Assembly: GCF_037992945.1 (NCBI RefSeq)
Contig: NZ_CP150304.1
Location: 933,501-997,500, forward strand
DNA: 64,000 nt
Source: Peribacillus sp. FSL E2-0218
GTDB lineage: Bacteria; Bacillota; Bacilli; Bacillales; DSM-1321
Reading direction: 5' to 3'
The position numbers and the translations under genes were made by a program. The notes beneath the pieces are model-generated. The model made no database searches. It saw only the letters and a list, made by a program, of their open reading frames with translations, and was not told the DNA's origin. Numbering within the stretch: the first letter of the stretch is position 1; each line of letters begins with the position of its first letter. Positions 42,954-50,313 of this stretch are shown one piece after another.

Positions 42954-44290
42954 AACAAGGAATCAAAATTGCAACAATCGGTGGAGGTTCTAGCTACACG
43001 CCCGAATTAATTGAAGGATTTATTAAGCGACATAACGAATTGCCTGTAACCGAAATCTGGCTTGCAGATATAGAAGAAGGCAAAGCCAAGCTTGAAATTG
43101 TCGGAAATTTAGCAAAACGGATGGTTGAAAAGGCGGGTGTAGCCATTGAAATCCATTTGACATTAGATCGAAAAGAAGCGTTAAAGGATGCCGATTTCGT
43201 TACGACACAAATGCGAGTAGGGATGCTGGACGCACGCATGAAAGATGAGGCTATTCCATTAAAGTATGGTGTGATCGGGCAAGAAACAAATGGTCCTGGC
43301 GGCTTATTCAAAGGAATGCGTACAATTCCAGTAATTTTAGAAATATGTAAGGAAATGGAGTGTTTATGTCCGGATGCCTGGTTAATTAATTTCACGAATC
43401 CTGCAGGTATGGTAACGGAGGCCGTTCTTCGATACAGCAACATCAAGAAGGTAGTCGGACTTTGTAACGGACCGATCGGTACAACTAAAGGTCTTGCCAA
43501 AATGTTAGAGGTTGATTCTGAAAGAGTCTATGTCGAATATGCAGGCCTGAACCATATGGTATTTGGTCTTCATGCTTATGTCGATGGTGAAGAAGTAACC
43601 AAAGAAGTGATGAGTATGCTGGGGGGAAGGGAAAAGGATGGGATAACCCCGAAAAATATAGCTGCGCTTTCTTGGGAACCTGATTTCATTGAAAGACTTG
43701 GTGTCGTCCCAAGTGGATACCATCGATATTATTATCAAACGGATAAAATGCTTCGACAACTTCTGGACGATGCTAAACATGAGGGGACACGCGCAGAAGT
43801 GGTCCGAAAACTTGAAAGCGAGCTTTTCGAGTTATATAAAGATGAGAGCTTAGCTGTTAAACCGAAACAATTGGAGGGCCGTGGAGGTGCATACTATAGT
43901 GAGGCAGCTGTCCAGCTGATTCACTCCATTCACACGGATAAGCGTGATATCCAAACGGTAAATGTCCGAAATAATGGTGCCTTATCGAGCATTCCCGATG
44001 AGTCTGCTGTTGAGATAAACTGTGTTATTACGAAGCATGGCCCTGTTCCACTAACAGTAGGTGACCTACCAATACAAGTAAGAGGACTTGTTCAACAAAT
44101 TAAATCATTCGAAAGAATAGCGTGTGAAGCGGCCATTACCGGAAACTATCAAACAGCTCTTCTGGCAATGACGATCAATCCACTCGTGCCATCCGACACA
44201 GTTGCCAAACAAATATTGGATGAGATGTTGGAAGCACATAAACAATTCCTTCCCCAATTCTTTCAAAGGGAATCAATAACTAAAGCGTAA
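42950..44290 (+). CDS. 6-phospho-beta-glucosidase, glycoside hydrolase family 4
   Basis: 446 residues. NAD- and metal-dependent GH4 enzyme: the dinucleotide fold IATIGGGSSYTPEL at the N-terminus, ETNGPGGLFKGMRTIPV, the metal-site Cys in VVGLCNGP and His in GLNHMVFG. It cleaves the phosphorylated disaccharide by an oxidation-elimination route. The ATGA overlap with the permease shows tight coupling. Closest in type to LicH/ChbF-like enzymes. Confidence 0.93.
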   Translation: MKQGIKIATIGGGSSYTPELIEGFIKRHNELPVTEIWLADIEEGKAKLEIVGNLAKRMVEKAGVAIEIHLTLDRKEALKDADFVTTQMRVGMLDARMKDEAIPLKYGVIGQETNGPGGLFKGMRTIPVILEICKEMECLCPDAWLINFTNPAGMVTEAVLRYSNIKKVVGLCNGPIGTTKGLAKMLEVDSERVYVEYAGLNHMVFGLHAYVDGEEVTKEVMSMLGGREKDGITPKNIAALSWEPDFIERLGVVPSGYHRYYYQTDKMLRQLLDDAKHEGTRAEVVRKLESELFELYKDESLAVKPKQLEGRGGAYYSEAAVQLIHSIHTDKRDIQTVNVRNNGALSSIPDESAVEINCVITKHGPVPLTVGDLPIQVRGLVQQIKSFERIACEAAITGNYQTALLAMTINPLVPSDTVAKQILDEMLEAHKQFLPQFFQRESITKA

Positions 44291-44343
44291 GTGAGCATAT
44301 GACCGTTCAGAAACTATGATTATTCTTTAGGAGGAAATTAATA

Positions 44344-45066
44344 ATGGAAGTTTGTGTATTTAAAGATTATAGTGAAATGTCCAAGCAATCTGCAGAGATG
44401 ATCATTAAAGCAGTGAACGAAAAACCGGATGCATTATTGTGTATTGCCGCTGGAAGTACGCCAACTGGAACATTGCGCTATTTAGTTCAGGAAGCAAAAC
44501 ATAAAAGAGTTGATTTTTCTAATTGCAAATTTGTCGGGCTCGATGAATGGGTAGGTATGGATCGCCATGACGAAGGAAGTTGCCAGCATTATCTATATTC
44601 AGAATTTTTCGATGTTTTGAATATTAATCAGGAAAATATTCATTTTTTCGATGCTAAAGCAGAAGACTTAGAAGGAGAATGCAAAAAAACAGATAAATAT
44701 ATAGAAGAGCATGGTCCGATCAATGTATGTATTTTAGGCTTAGGCATGAACGGTCACCTTGCCTTGAACGAGCCAGGCATATCATTCGAATTGTCTAGCC
44801 ATGTTGTAGACCTTGATAATACTACGAAGGCAGTAGGTCAGAAGTATTTCACTGAAGCTAAAGAACTCTCAAAAGGGATTACATTAGGCTGCCGGCAATT
44901 TTTAGATGCTAAATTAGTGATGCTCCAAGTAAATGGCAGTAGAAAAAGAGAGATAGTAAAAAAGCTAATTGAAAAGTCAGTTACAACAGCATTACCTGGA
45001 ACCATTTTAAAAAAACACGAAAATTCTTTTTTATTACTTGATGAAGAAGCTGCTGAAATTCTCTAA
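44344..45066 (+). CDS. nagB: Glucosamine-6-phosphate deaminase-like protein
   Basis: 240 residues, the usual NagB length. Landmarks: AAGSTPTGTLRYL, FVGLDEWVGMD, and LGLGMNGHLALNEPG. NagB converts glucosamine 6-phosphate to fructose 6-phosphate and ammonia. AGGAGG upstream. As last gene of the operon it argues that the imported sugar holds glucosamine. No N-acetylglucosamine-6-phosphate deacetylase or ChbG-like deacetylase lies in the operon. Confidence 0.9.
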   Translation: MEVCVFKDYSEMSKQSAEMIIKAVNEKPDALLCIAAGSTPTGTLRYLVQEAKHKRVDFSNCKFVGLDEWVGMDRHDEGSCQHYLYSEFFDVLNINQENIHFFDAKAEDLEGECKKTDKYIEEHGPINVCILGLGMNGHLALNEPGISFELSSHVVDLDNTTKAVGQKYFTEAKELSKGITLGCRQFLDAKLVMLQVNGSRKREIVKKLIEKSVTTALPGTILKKHENSFLLLDEEAAEIL

Positions 45067-45226
45067 TGCCCCCGTTATACAGCTAAAGCCTAAAATAAGG
45101 GGGGAAGAATTGTATATGGAAGAATAAATTTATACAATAGTAGATAATGAAGTACTTCTCCAACTTTCGACAGCAGCGGATTTAAAAAGTGCATCATTTT
45201 CTATGAATGTATGCACCATAATTAGA

Positions 45227-45259
45227 GGAAACGCCGTCATCATTTGGATGGCGTTTTCC
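45227..45259 (+). terminator. Hairpin terminator after the PTS operon
   Basis: GGAAACGCC pairs with GGCGTTTTCC across a 14-base loop. The T run is inside the right arm rather than after it, so efficiency is uncertain. Confidence 0.6.
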
Positions 45260-45311
45260 AGTCACTTTGGATTACATAGAACGAAATCCAGAAAGATGAG
45301 AGGGATTAGAC

Positions 45312-46190
45312 ATGATTGTAATTGAAAATGATTGGTTAGAGGTAGGAATAGTAAGCAACGGTGCAGAGGTACGTGAAGTGAAGCATAAGAAAAATGAACT
45401 AAACTACATGTGGACAGGGGATAGCACATACTGGGGACGCGTGTCTCCGGTTCTATTTCCGATAGTAGGGCGTTTAAAGGAAGATCAGTATCACCTTGAT
45501 GGTCTGACCTACAAGATGTCACAGCATGGCTTTCTGCGAGACGTTAAGTTCATGGTTGAAAAGCTGACAACAGATAGCGCGTCTTTTGTGTTTGAGTCTG
45601 CTGGACGTTTCATCGATGTTTATCCATACGAATTTAAATCCACTATTCATTATTCACTTAAAGAGGATTCACTCAGCGTTCGTTGGAAGATAGAGAATAA
45701 AAGCAAGGAAGAAATGTATTTTTCCATTGGAGCGCATCCGGCATTTAAGATTCCGCTCTTAGAGAATGAAACGATTCATGACTACAGTCTTAAGTTGACC
45801 TCAGCTAAGAACAAGAATCCGCTTGAATACGAGTTAAAAGATTCTCTTATCCACGAAAAAGCTGCTGTTAACAATACTGAAACGATACCGCTCACAAGGT
45901 CCTTATTTGCAAATGATGCGCTTGTATACAGCAATATGGATCTCACGACACTCACATCCAATAAATCGGGTCATGGCGTCCAAGTAAGTCACAATGACTT
46001 TCCTTTTGTAGGGATTTGGTCAAAACATGTCGATTCAGATGGTACTATGGCACCGTTTGTTTGCATTGAGCCGTGGTATGGCATTGCGGACACGCATAAT
46101 ACATCGGGGAATTTGAAGGAGAAGTTTGGCGTGAATAGGCTTGGAGTTGGAGAAACTTTCCAGTCTGAGTATAGTATAAAGTTTATATAG
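45312..46190 (+). CDS. Aldose 1-epimerase (mutarotase) family protein, LacX-like
   Basis: 292 residues, galactose-mutarotase fold. Landmarks: LEVGIVSNGAEVREV at the start, SPVLFPIVGRL, catalytic-region QHGFLRDV and IGAHPAFKIP, and a C-terminal CIEPWYGIAD. It interconverts sugar anomers or acts on a phosphosugar; the LacX group has no firmly assigned substrate. It follows the PTS operon after a terminator, so it is probably its own transcription unit with a related role. Confidence 0.88.
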   Translation: MIVIENDWLEVGIVSNGAEVREVKHKKNELNYMWTGDSTYWGRVSPVLFPIVGRLKEDQYHLDGLTYKMSQHGFLRDVKFMVEKLTTDSASFVFESAGRFIDVYPYEFKSTIHYSLKEDSLSVRWKIENKSKEEMYFSIGAHPAFKIPLLENETIHDYSLKLTSAKNKNPLEYELKDSLIHEKAAVNNTETIPLTRSLFANDALVYSNMDLTTLTSNKSGHGVQVSHNDFPFVGIWSKHVDSDGTMAPFVCIEPWYGIADTHNTSGNLKEKFGVNRLGVGETFQSEYSIKFI

Positions 46191-46227
46191 AGCTAATGAA
46201 TGAAATGATCATTTCATTCATTAGCTC
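46190..46227. terminator. Perfect palindrome after the epimerase gene
   Basis: 19-bp arms (GAGCTAATGAATGAAATGA and its exact complement) starting at the last base of the stop codon, with no spacer. No T tract follows. It is either a rho-independent stop of unusual form or a cruciform-prone site. Confidence 0.65.
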
Positions 46228-46798
46228 ATTGCGAAGTAAGCTACCTAGAAACAGGATTGGACCAATATCAATTACATCCAAATGGAAGCTAAGATCGCGT
46301 GGGCAAAATTAGAAGGTAATGACTAATTGAAGGATAACCTTCTCAACTAAAGAGTGATCCATATCAATCTCGGGAGCTGATCATCAGCTCCTTTTCTTAT
46401 GGTATAAAGGGAAAGGTTAAGGAACAAGGATAACCACATTGGCATATAACTGAGTGGACTCACATTTGGGCTACCATATAGAAAGCGGCTTGTAACAAAG
46501 AATGGGTAAGGTAACGATTTAGACAGAACTCCATACCATACAAGCTGCATCCCATCCCATGACTTTTCATGAGATCTCGAAGAATATCAAAGTAACGGAT
46601 GGACCATATGGGTGTTAACAGCCAGGCAGAAATGATGGGCAGAATAGAGCGATTATATAGAATGATATTTAGGGTTGATGTTCTAGTTGGCAGACGATAA
46701 TGCGGGAAATTGTATTTATTAACCAACATAATTAAATAGTACAATATACCAGTGACATTTTTCGCTTAAAAATATAACCTGATGTTGAGGTGTTCTAT
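46228..46798. other. Gene-poor stretch
   Basis: A second palindromic hairpin with a T tract lies at 46373-46396 (GGAGCTGA/TCAGCTCC). The minus-strand frame at 46460-46744 encodes a hydrophobic, aromatic-rich stretch without a start context; it and an overlapping frame could be pieces of a broken membrane-protein gene. No family was recognised. Confidence 0.4.
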
Positions 46799-47911
46799 AT
46801 GACAAAACGAAATAAAGTAATATGTCTTACTTTCATTGTTTTATTTGTCGGTTTAATTGGCTTTAACCAGGCAACCATTAAGGAGTTAGCCCCAAGTGTA
46901 GCCAAAGCAGCCACTGTAACCTATACAGCAAGTGCAAACCTGAACGTCCGCACAGGTCCTTCCACTGCCAATAAAATCATAACGACCGTAAAACAAGGCA
47001 CAAAGCTAACGGTAATGGGAAAAGAGGCAAACGGATGGCTAAAAGTAAGCTTAAAAGGTCAAACAGGCTATGTCAGCAGCCAATATGTGAAAATATCAAA
47101 CTCTTCAGCAACTAAAATATATACAGCAAGTGCAAACCTGAATGTCCGCACAGGTCCATCTACTGCCAATAAAATCATAACCACCGTTAGTCAGGGCACA
47201 AAGCTAAAAGTTATCGGGAAAGAGGCAAACGGATGGCTAAAGGTTAGCATAAAAGGTCAAACAGGTTATGTTAACAGCAAATATGTGAAGGTATCAAATC
47301 CTTCATCTGACGCCATTCAGGTTGTTGCAAAGCCTGAAAGCATACCAGTGCTAGTCAATAAAAAAAATAAGTTACCAGAAAACTATGTTCCTAAAGACTT
47401 AGTGTATACGACGATACCGTTCACTTTCATAGAAAAGACAGAAAAGAGAAAAATGCGCAGTGAAGCAGCAGTTGCCATTAGTGAATTATTTGCGGAATCC
47501 AAGAGGCAGGGGATAAGTCTTCTCGGTGTATCTGCTTACAGATCACATGCTACACAAGTTGCCCTGTTTGATTATTATGTAAAAAGGGATGGGTATGCCA
47601 AAGCAATTACGTACAGTGCATTACCTGGAACAAGTGAGCATGAAACGGGCCTTGCCATTGATGTGACAGGAGGAAATGGTAAATGCGCGGCGGAGGATTG
47701 CTTTGGAGGTACTAAAGAAGCAAAATGGCTGCAGGCACATGCCGCGGATCATGGCTTCATAATCCGATACCCTAAAGGCAAGGAATCGGTTACTGGTTAT
47801 AAATATGAACCATGGCACCTTCGTTATGTAGGCAAACCAATTGCCCAAACCATCATGGGCCACGAAATTACCCTTGAAGAATATTATTCTACGAAAGCCG
47901 TCCAAAACTAA
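46799..47911 (+). CDS. Exported D-alanyl-D-alanine carboxypeptidase, VanY type, with two SH3b domains
   Basis: 370 residues from the ATG at 46799 (TTGAGGTG upstream). Signal-type N-terminus (residues 5-35). Two bacterial SH3 repeats (about 40-97 and 107-165), each with ANLNVRTGPSTANKIITTV, GKEANGWLKVS and GQTGYV. The C-terminal VanY peptidase (about 215-350) shows the zinc motif SEHETGLAID and EPWHLRYVG, plus YRSHATQ. It trims D-Ala from wall peptides, while SH3b domains bind the wall. The two SH3b repeats are nearly identical in DNA as well. Confidence 0.93.
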   Translation: MTKRNKVICLTFIVLFVGLIGFNQATIKELAPSVAKAATVTYTASANLNVRTGPSTANKIITTVKQGTKLTVMGKEANGWLKVSLKGQTGYVSSQYVKISNSSATKIYTASANLNVRTGPSTANKIITTVSQGTKLKVIGKEANGWLKVSIKGQTGYVNSKYVKVSNPSSDAIQVVAKPESIPVLVNKKNKLPENYVPKDLVYTTIPFTFIEKTEKRKMRSEAAVAISELFAESKRQGISLLGVSAYRSHATQVALFDYYVKRDGYAKAITYSALPGTSEHETGLAIDVTGGNGKCAAEDCFGGTKEAKWLQAHAADHGFIIRYPKGKESVTGYKYEPWHLRYVGKPIAQTIMGHEITLEEYYSTKAVQN

Positions 47912-47960
47912 AAAGAACGTCTTAAAGTCATATGTTTCTAGTGCACAAACTTCTATCCAG

Positions 47961-47994
47961 ATAGCCTCATCAAAACCTTGATGGGGCTATTTTG
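47961..47994 (+). terminator. Terminator of the VanY-type gene
   Basis: ATAGCCTCATCAA pairs with TTGATGGGGCTAT (one wobble) around AACC, followed by TTTTG. The next 210 bp to 48206 hold nothing recognised. Confidence 0.85.
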
Positions 47995-48206
47995 TATATA
48001 GCACAACCTAAAACAGTCCATATAACTTCGAATTTTTGCTATTCGTTACGAGTTTCGGCATATTCAATGTGCACCTGTAATCCAGATAAGCATCCAGCTG
48101 CTCCATTTGGATGTTGGGTTATGGCTTGATGTGACGAGTCTTTTGATATAGGACTTGCAATAATGACATCCGACAGCGGCAACGATACTAACGAAATAAA
48201 AAAGAA

Positions 48207-48235
48207 TTGATATATCCCTTCCAGTATGATACATT
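48207..48235 (+). promoter_or_regulatory. Sigma-A-like promoter of the hisS leader transcript
   Basis: TTGATA, 17 bp, TACATT. A transcript from here would start about ten bases before the ribosome site of the short leader ORF. Confidence 0.55.
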
Positions 48236-48260
48236 AAATGGAAATTTGAGGTGAACCCAT

Positions 48261-48317
48261 ATGCAGTCCGTTAAGAAGAGCATTTCCCTGTCACAATTAC
48301 ATCATCCTATAAAGTAG
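48261..48317 (+). CDS. Putative leader peptide with tandem histidine codons
   Basis: ATG at 48261, 7 bp after GAGGTGA. Encodes MQSVKKSISLSQLHHPIK with adjacent CAT CAT codons three sense codons before the stop. The stop falls at the base of a stem formed by TAGTCTTGCTAT and ATAGGAAGGCTA, and a terminator follows at 48369. This is the arrangement of a transcription attenuator sensing histidyl-tRNA, in front of a histidyl-tRNA synthetase. Only two His codons are present, so the case is suggestive rather than firm. Confidence 0.45.
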   Translation: MQSVKKSISLSQLHHPIK

Positions 48318-48368
48318 TCTTGCTATTCGATTTTTAAAAATCGGCATATAGGAAGGCTATTTATCATT

Positions 48369-48417
48369 AAACCGCATGGATTAAGTTATAAAACTTAAAT
48401 CTCGTGCGGTTTTTTTA
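48369..48417 (+). terminator. Intrinsic terminator in the hisS leader (possible attenuator)
   Basis: Outer stem AAACCGCA/TGCGGTTT, inner stem TTAAGTT/AACTTAA, then seven T. It lies between the promoter and the hisS start, 25 bp before the gene, so it must be passed for expression. Confidence 0.8.
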
Positions 48418-48441
48418 TTTTAATAAAAATTGGAGGAATGA

Positions 48442-49734
48442 ATGATGAGAAAAATGGATTACCAAAACGTAAAGGGCACTCAAGATTATTTACCGGATAC
48501 AGAAGTGATACGAAGAGGCATCAGAAGGACAATAGAAGACGTTTTTATCCAATACGGATGTAAGCCATTGGAAACACCGATATTAAATTACACGGAATTG
48601 CTAGCTTCCAAGTATGGCGGGGGTGCCGAAATATTAGAGGAAATGTATACCTTAACAGACAGGGGAGAAAGAGATTTGGCGCTGCGATACGACCTCACTA
48701 TTCCCTTTGCAAAAGTAGTTGCAATGAATCCAAGCATAAGGAGACCTTTTAAAAGATATGAGATAGGTAAAGTTTTCAGGGATGGACCGATAAAAACGGG
48801 AAGGCTTCGTGAATTTACACAATGTGACGTCGATATAGTGGGTATAGAATCTCAAGTTGCTGAAGCGGAATTAATGACGATGGCATTGGATGCATTCCGG
48901 AAGCTTGGTTTAAAGGTAAGCATCCAATATAATAATCGAAAATTATTAGCTGGAATGCTTGAGGCTTTTGGAACAACAGATGAAAAGATCAATAAAGTGA
49001 TATTGATACTTGATAAACTTGAAAAAGTCGGATCGGAGGCTGTTACGGTGGAGCTAAGGGAACAAGGGCTGCTGCCTTCAACCATCAATTCGATTAATCG
49101 CTTTATAACCGCCGAGGATAATGCCAGTTCGGGCTATTTCGAGCCTCTCAGTGAACGGAATCAACAAATTAAGCAGGGAGTAGCAGAATTAAAAGAGCTG
49201 GAATCTTATCTCGAATTCCTTGGTGTCGATAAGCAATGTACATTCAATCCATTTTTAGCAAGAGGGCTGGAGATATATACTGGAACGATTTATGAGATAT
49301 TTTTATCTGATAAAAGCATTAAATCAAGTATTGGCAGTGGCGGAAGGTATGACAATGCCATTGGTGGACTGATCGGGACGAATGAAAGCTTTTCAACGGT
49401 GGGGATTTCATTGGGTCTGGATGTTATTTATACGGCCTTACTATCTTCGAAGGAAAATATCGTGGAAAATCATGATGTGGATTTTTATGTGATCCCGATA
49501 AATACTGAAAAGCAAGCATTAGTAGTCGCAAGGCACCTAAGGGATAAAGGATATAAGGTGGAATATGAAATGGGAAAGAAAAGGCTCGGTAAAGCCTTAG
49601 ATAAAGCAAATAAAGAGAAATTTCGTAATGTCATCATCATAGGAGAGAACGAGGTGAAAAATAATCAAATTAAAATTAAAGATATGTTCTCTGGTGAAGA
49701 AAGAATGGAGCCTTTTTCGTTCAGTGAAGGCTGA
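48442..49734 (+). CDS. hisS: Histidyl-tRNA synthetase, second-type paralogue
   Basis: 430 residues. Class II core: GTQDYLP, motif 2 FKRYEIGKVFRDGPIKTGRLREFTQ (two parts of it), the His-binding ARGLEIYTGTIYEIF, and motif 3 SIGSGGRYDNAIGGLIG with STVGISLGLD. A C-terminal anticodon-binding domain (about 335-425) is present, so it is a complete synthetase, not a HisZ subunit. From memory, some bacilli hold two hisS genes; the form here, with RGLEIYTGT, fits the second type. GGAGG lies upstream. It is monocistronic, not in a his operon, and preceded by an attenuator-like leader. Confidence 0.9.
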   Translation: MMRKMDYQNVKGTQDYLPDTEVIRRGIRRTIEDVFIQYGCKPLETPILNYTELLASKYGGGAEILEEMYTLTDRGERDLALRYDLTIPFAKVVAMNPSIRRPFKRYEIGKVFRDGPIKTGRLREFTQCDVDIVGIESQVAEAELMTMALDAFRKLGLKVSIQYNNRKLLAGMLEAFGTTDEKINKVILILDKLEKVGSEAVTVELREQGLLPSTINSINRFITAEDNASSGYFEPLSERNQQIKQGVAELKELESYLEFLGVDKQCTFNPFLARGLEIYTGTIYEIFLSDKSIKSSIGSGGRYDNAIGGLIGTNESFSTVGISLGLDVIYTALLSSKENIVENHDVDFYVIPINTEKQALVVARHLRDKGYKVEYEMGKKRLGKALDKANKEKFRNVIIIGENEVKNNQIKIKDMFSGEERMEPFSFSEG

Positions 49735-49800
49735 TGAGGGACGAGGCATTAAGATTAAGTGCATTCGGATGAATCTTAAGCCGTTATAAATGATAGATTA

Positions 49801-49853
49801 AATCAAACATATCAAATATTTGTAAATTTACTAAATATTTGATATGTTTGATT
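49801..49853. repeat. Long A/T-rich palindrome downstream of hisS
   Basis: Perfect 21-bp inverted arms (AATCAAACATATCAAATATTT and complement) separated by 11 bases that themselves contain GTAAATTTAC. No T tract follows. It may end the hisS transcript or shield the riboswitch unit from read-through. Confidence 0.75.
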
Positions 49854-49872
49854 GGAAAACTTCATACGTGTA

Positions 49873-50045
49873 GAAACGGGTGTAGATTGATATTTTTTCA
49901 TCTACATAATAGGGAAGTCGGTTAGAGCCCGACGCTGTCCCGCAACTGTATTTGGGAGCGATCCGGATAAACCACTGTCTTCAGAAACATGAAGATGGGA
50001 AGGTTCGGGGAGTGATGATCATAAGCCAGGAGACCTGCCTGTTTC
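49873..50045 (+). ncRNA. Cobalamin riboswitch aptamer
   Basis: Conserved elements in order: AGGGAAG and the GAGCCCGACGCTGTCCCGC region, CGCAACTGTA (49941-49950), and the B12 box AAGCCAGGAGACCTGCCTG (50023-50041). Closing stem P1 is GAAACGGG (49873-49880) with CCTGTTTC (50038-50045). A second helix TGTAGAT/ATCTACA lies just inside. The expression platform follows at 50077-50185. Confidence 0.95.
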
Positions 50046-50076
50046 AGCACACATCTATACCTACGAGGATAGGGGG

Positions 50077-50185
50077 TGTTAAGTGCGAGCGATTGATCTG
50101 CATGTTTTTATTTTATCATGGGAAAACATGTTTATTTACGTATCAATTCGAACTTAACAACTTCTTTATTGGAAGTTGTTTTTTT
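50077..50185 (+). terminator. Riboswitch expression platform: antiterminator and intrinsic terminator
   Basis: Terminator: AACAACTTC/GAAGTTGTT (50156-50180) with a seven-T tract. Alternative stem: TGTTAAGTGCGA (50077-50088) pairs with TCGAACTTAACA (50148-50159), whose end covers the terminator's left arm. An inner hairpin (CATGTTTT/AAAACATG) closes the gap. The two structures exclude each other, as expected of a B12-off switch. Confidence 0.85.
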
Positions 50186-50240
50186 ATTTTAAGATCATCA
50201 TCAGGAGCTGTGCAGAAAAAGTAGTGTATGTGAGCAATGT

Positions 50241-50254
50241 TGAAAGGGCTTACA
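50241..50254 (+). promoter_or_regulatory. Candidate cre site before the acyl-CoA dehydrogenase operon
   Basis: TGAAAGGGCTTACA matches TGWAANCGNTNWCA except for one base (G for C at position 7). It lies between the riboswitch terminator and the first gene, so there may be CcpA control in addition. Confidence 0.5.
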
Positions 50255-50313
50255 ATAAACTGGGAAGCCTGCCCGAGAGAAGAGGGCGATGAGTTGAAAT
50301 GAGGAGGAAAGAA

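Noticed and set aside
48207..48441. T-box leader before hisS
   Set aside because: No AGGGTGGNACCGCG-like T-box sequence or specifier stem was found; the visible elements fit a leader-peptide attenuator better.
49952..50224. 90-codon frame overlapping the cobalamin riboswitch
   Set aside because: It runs through conserved aptamer bases and the expression-platform terminator, so it is not a gene.
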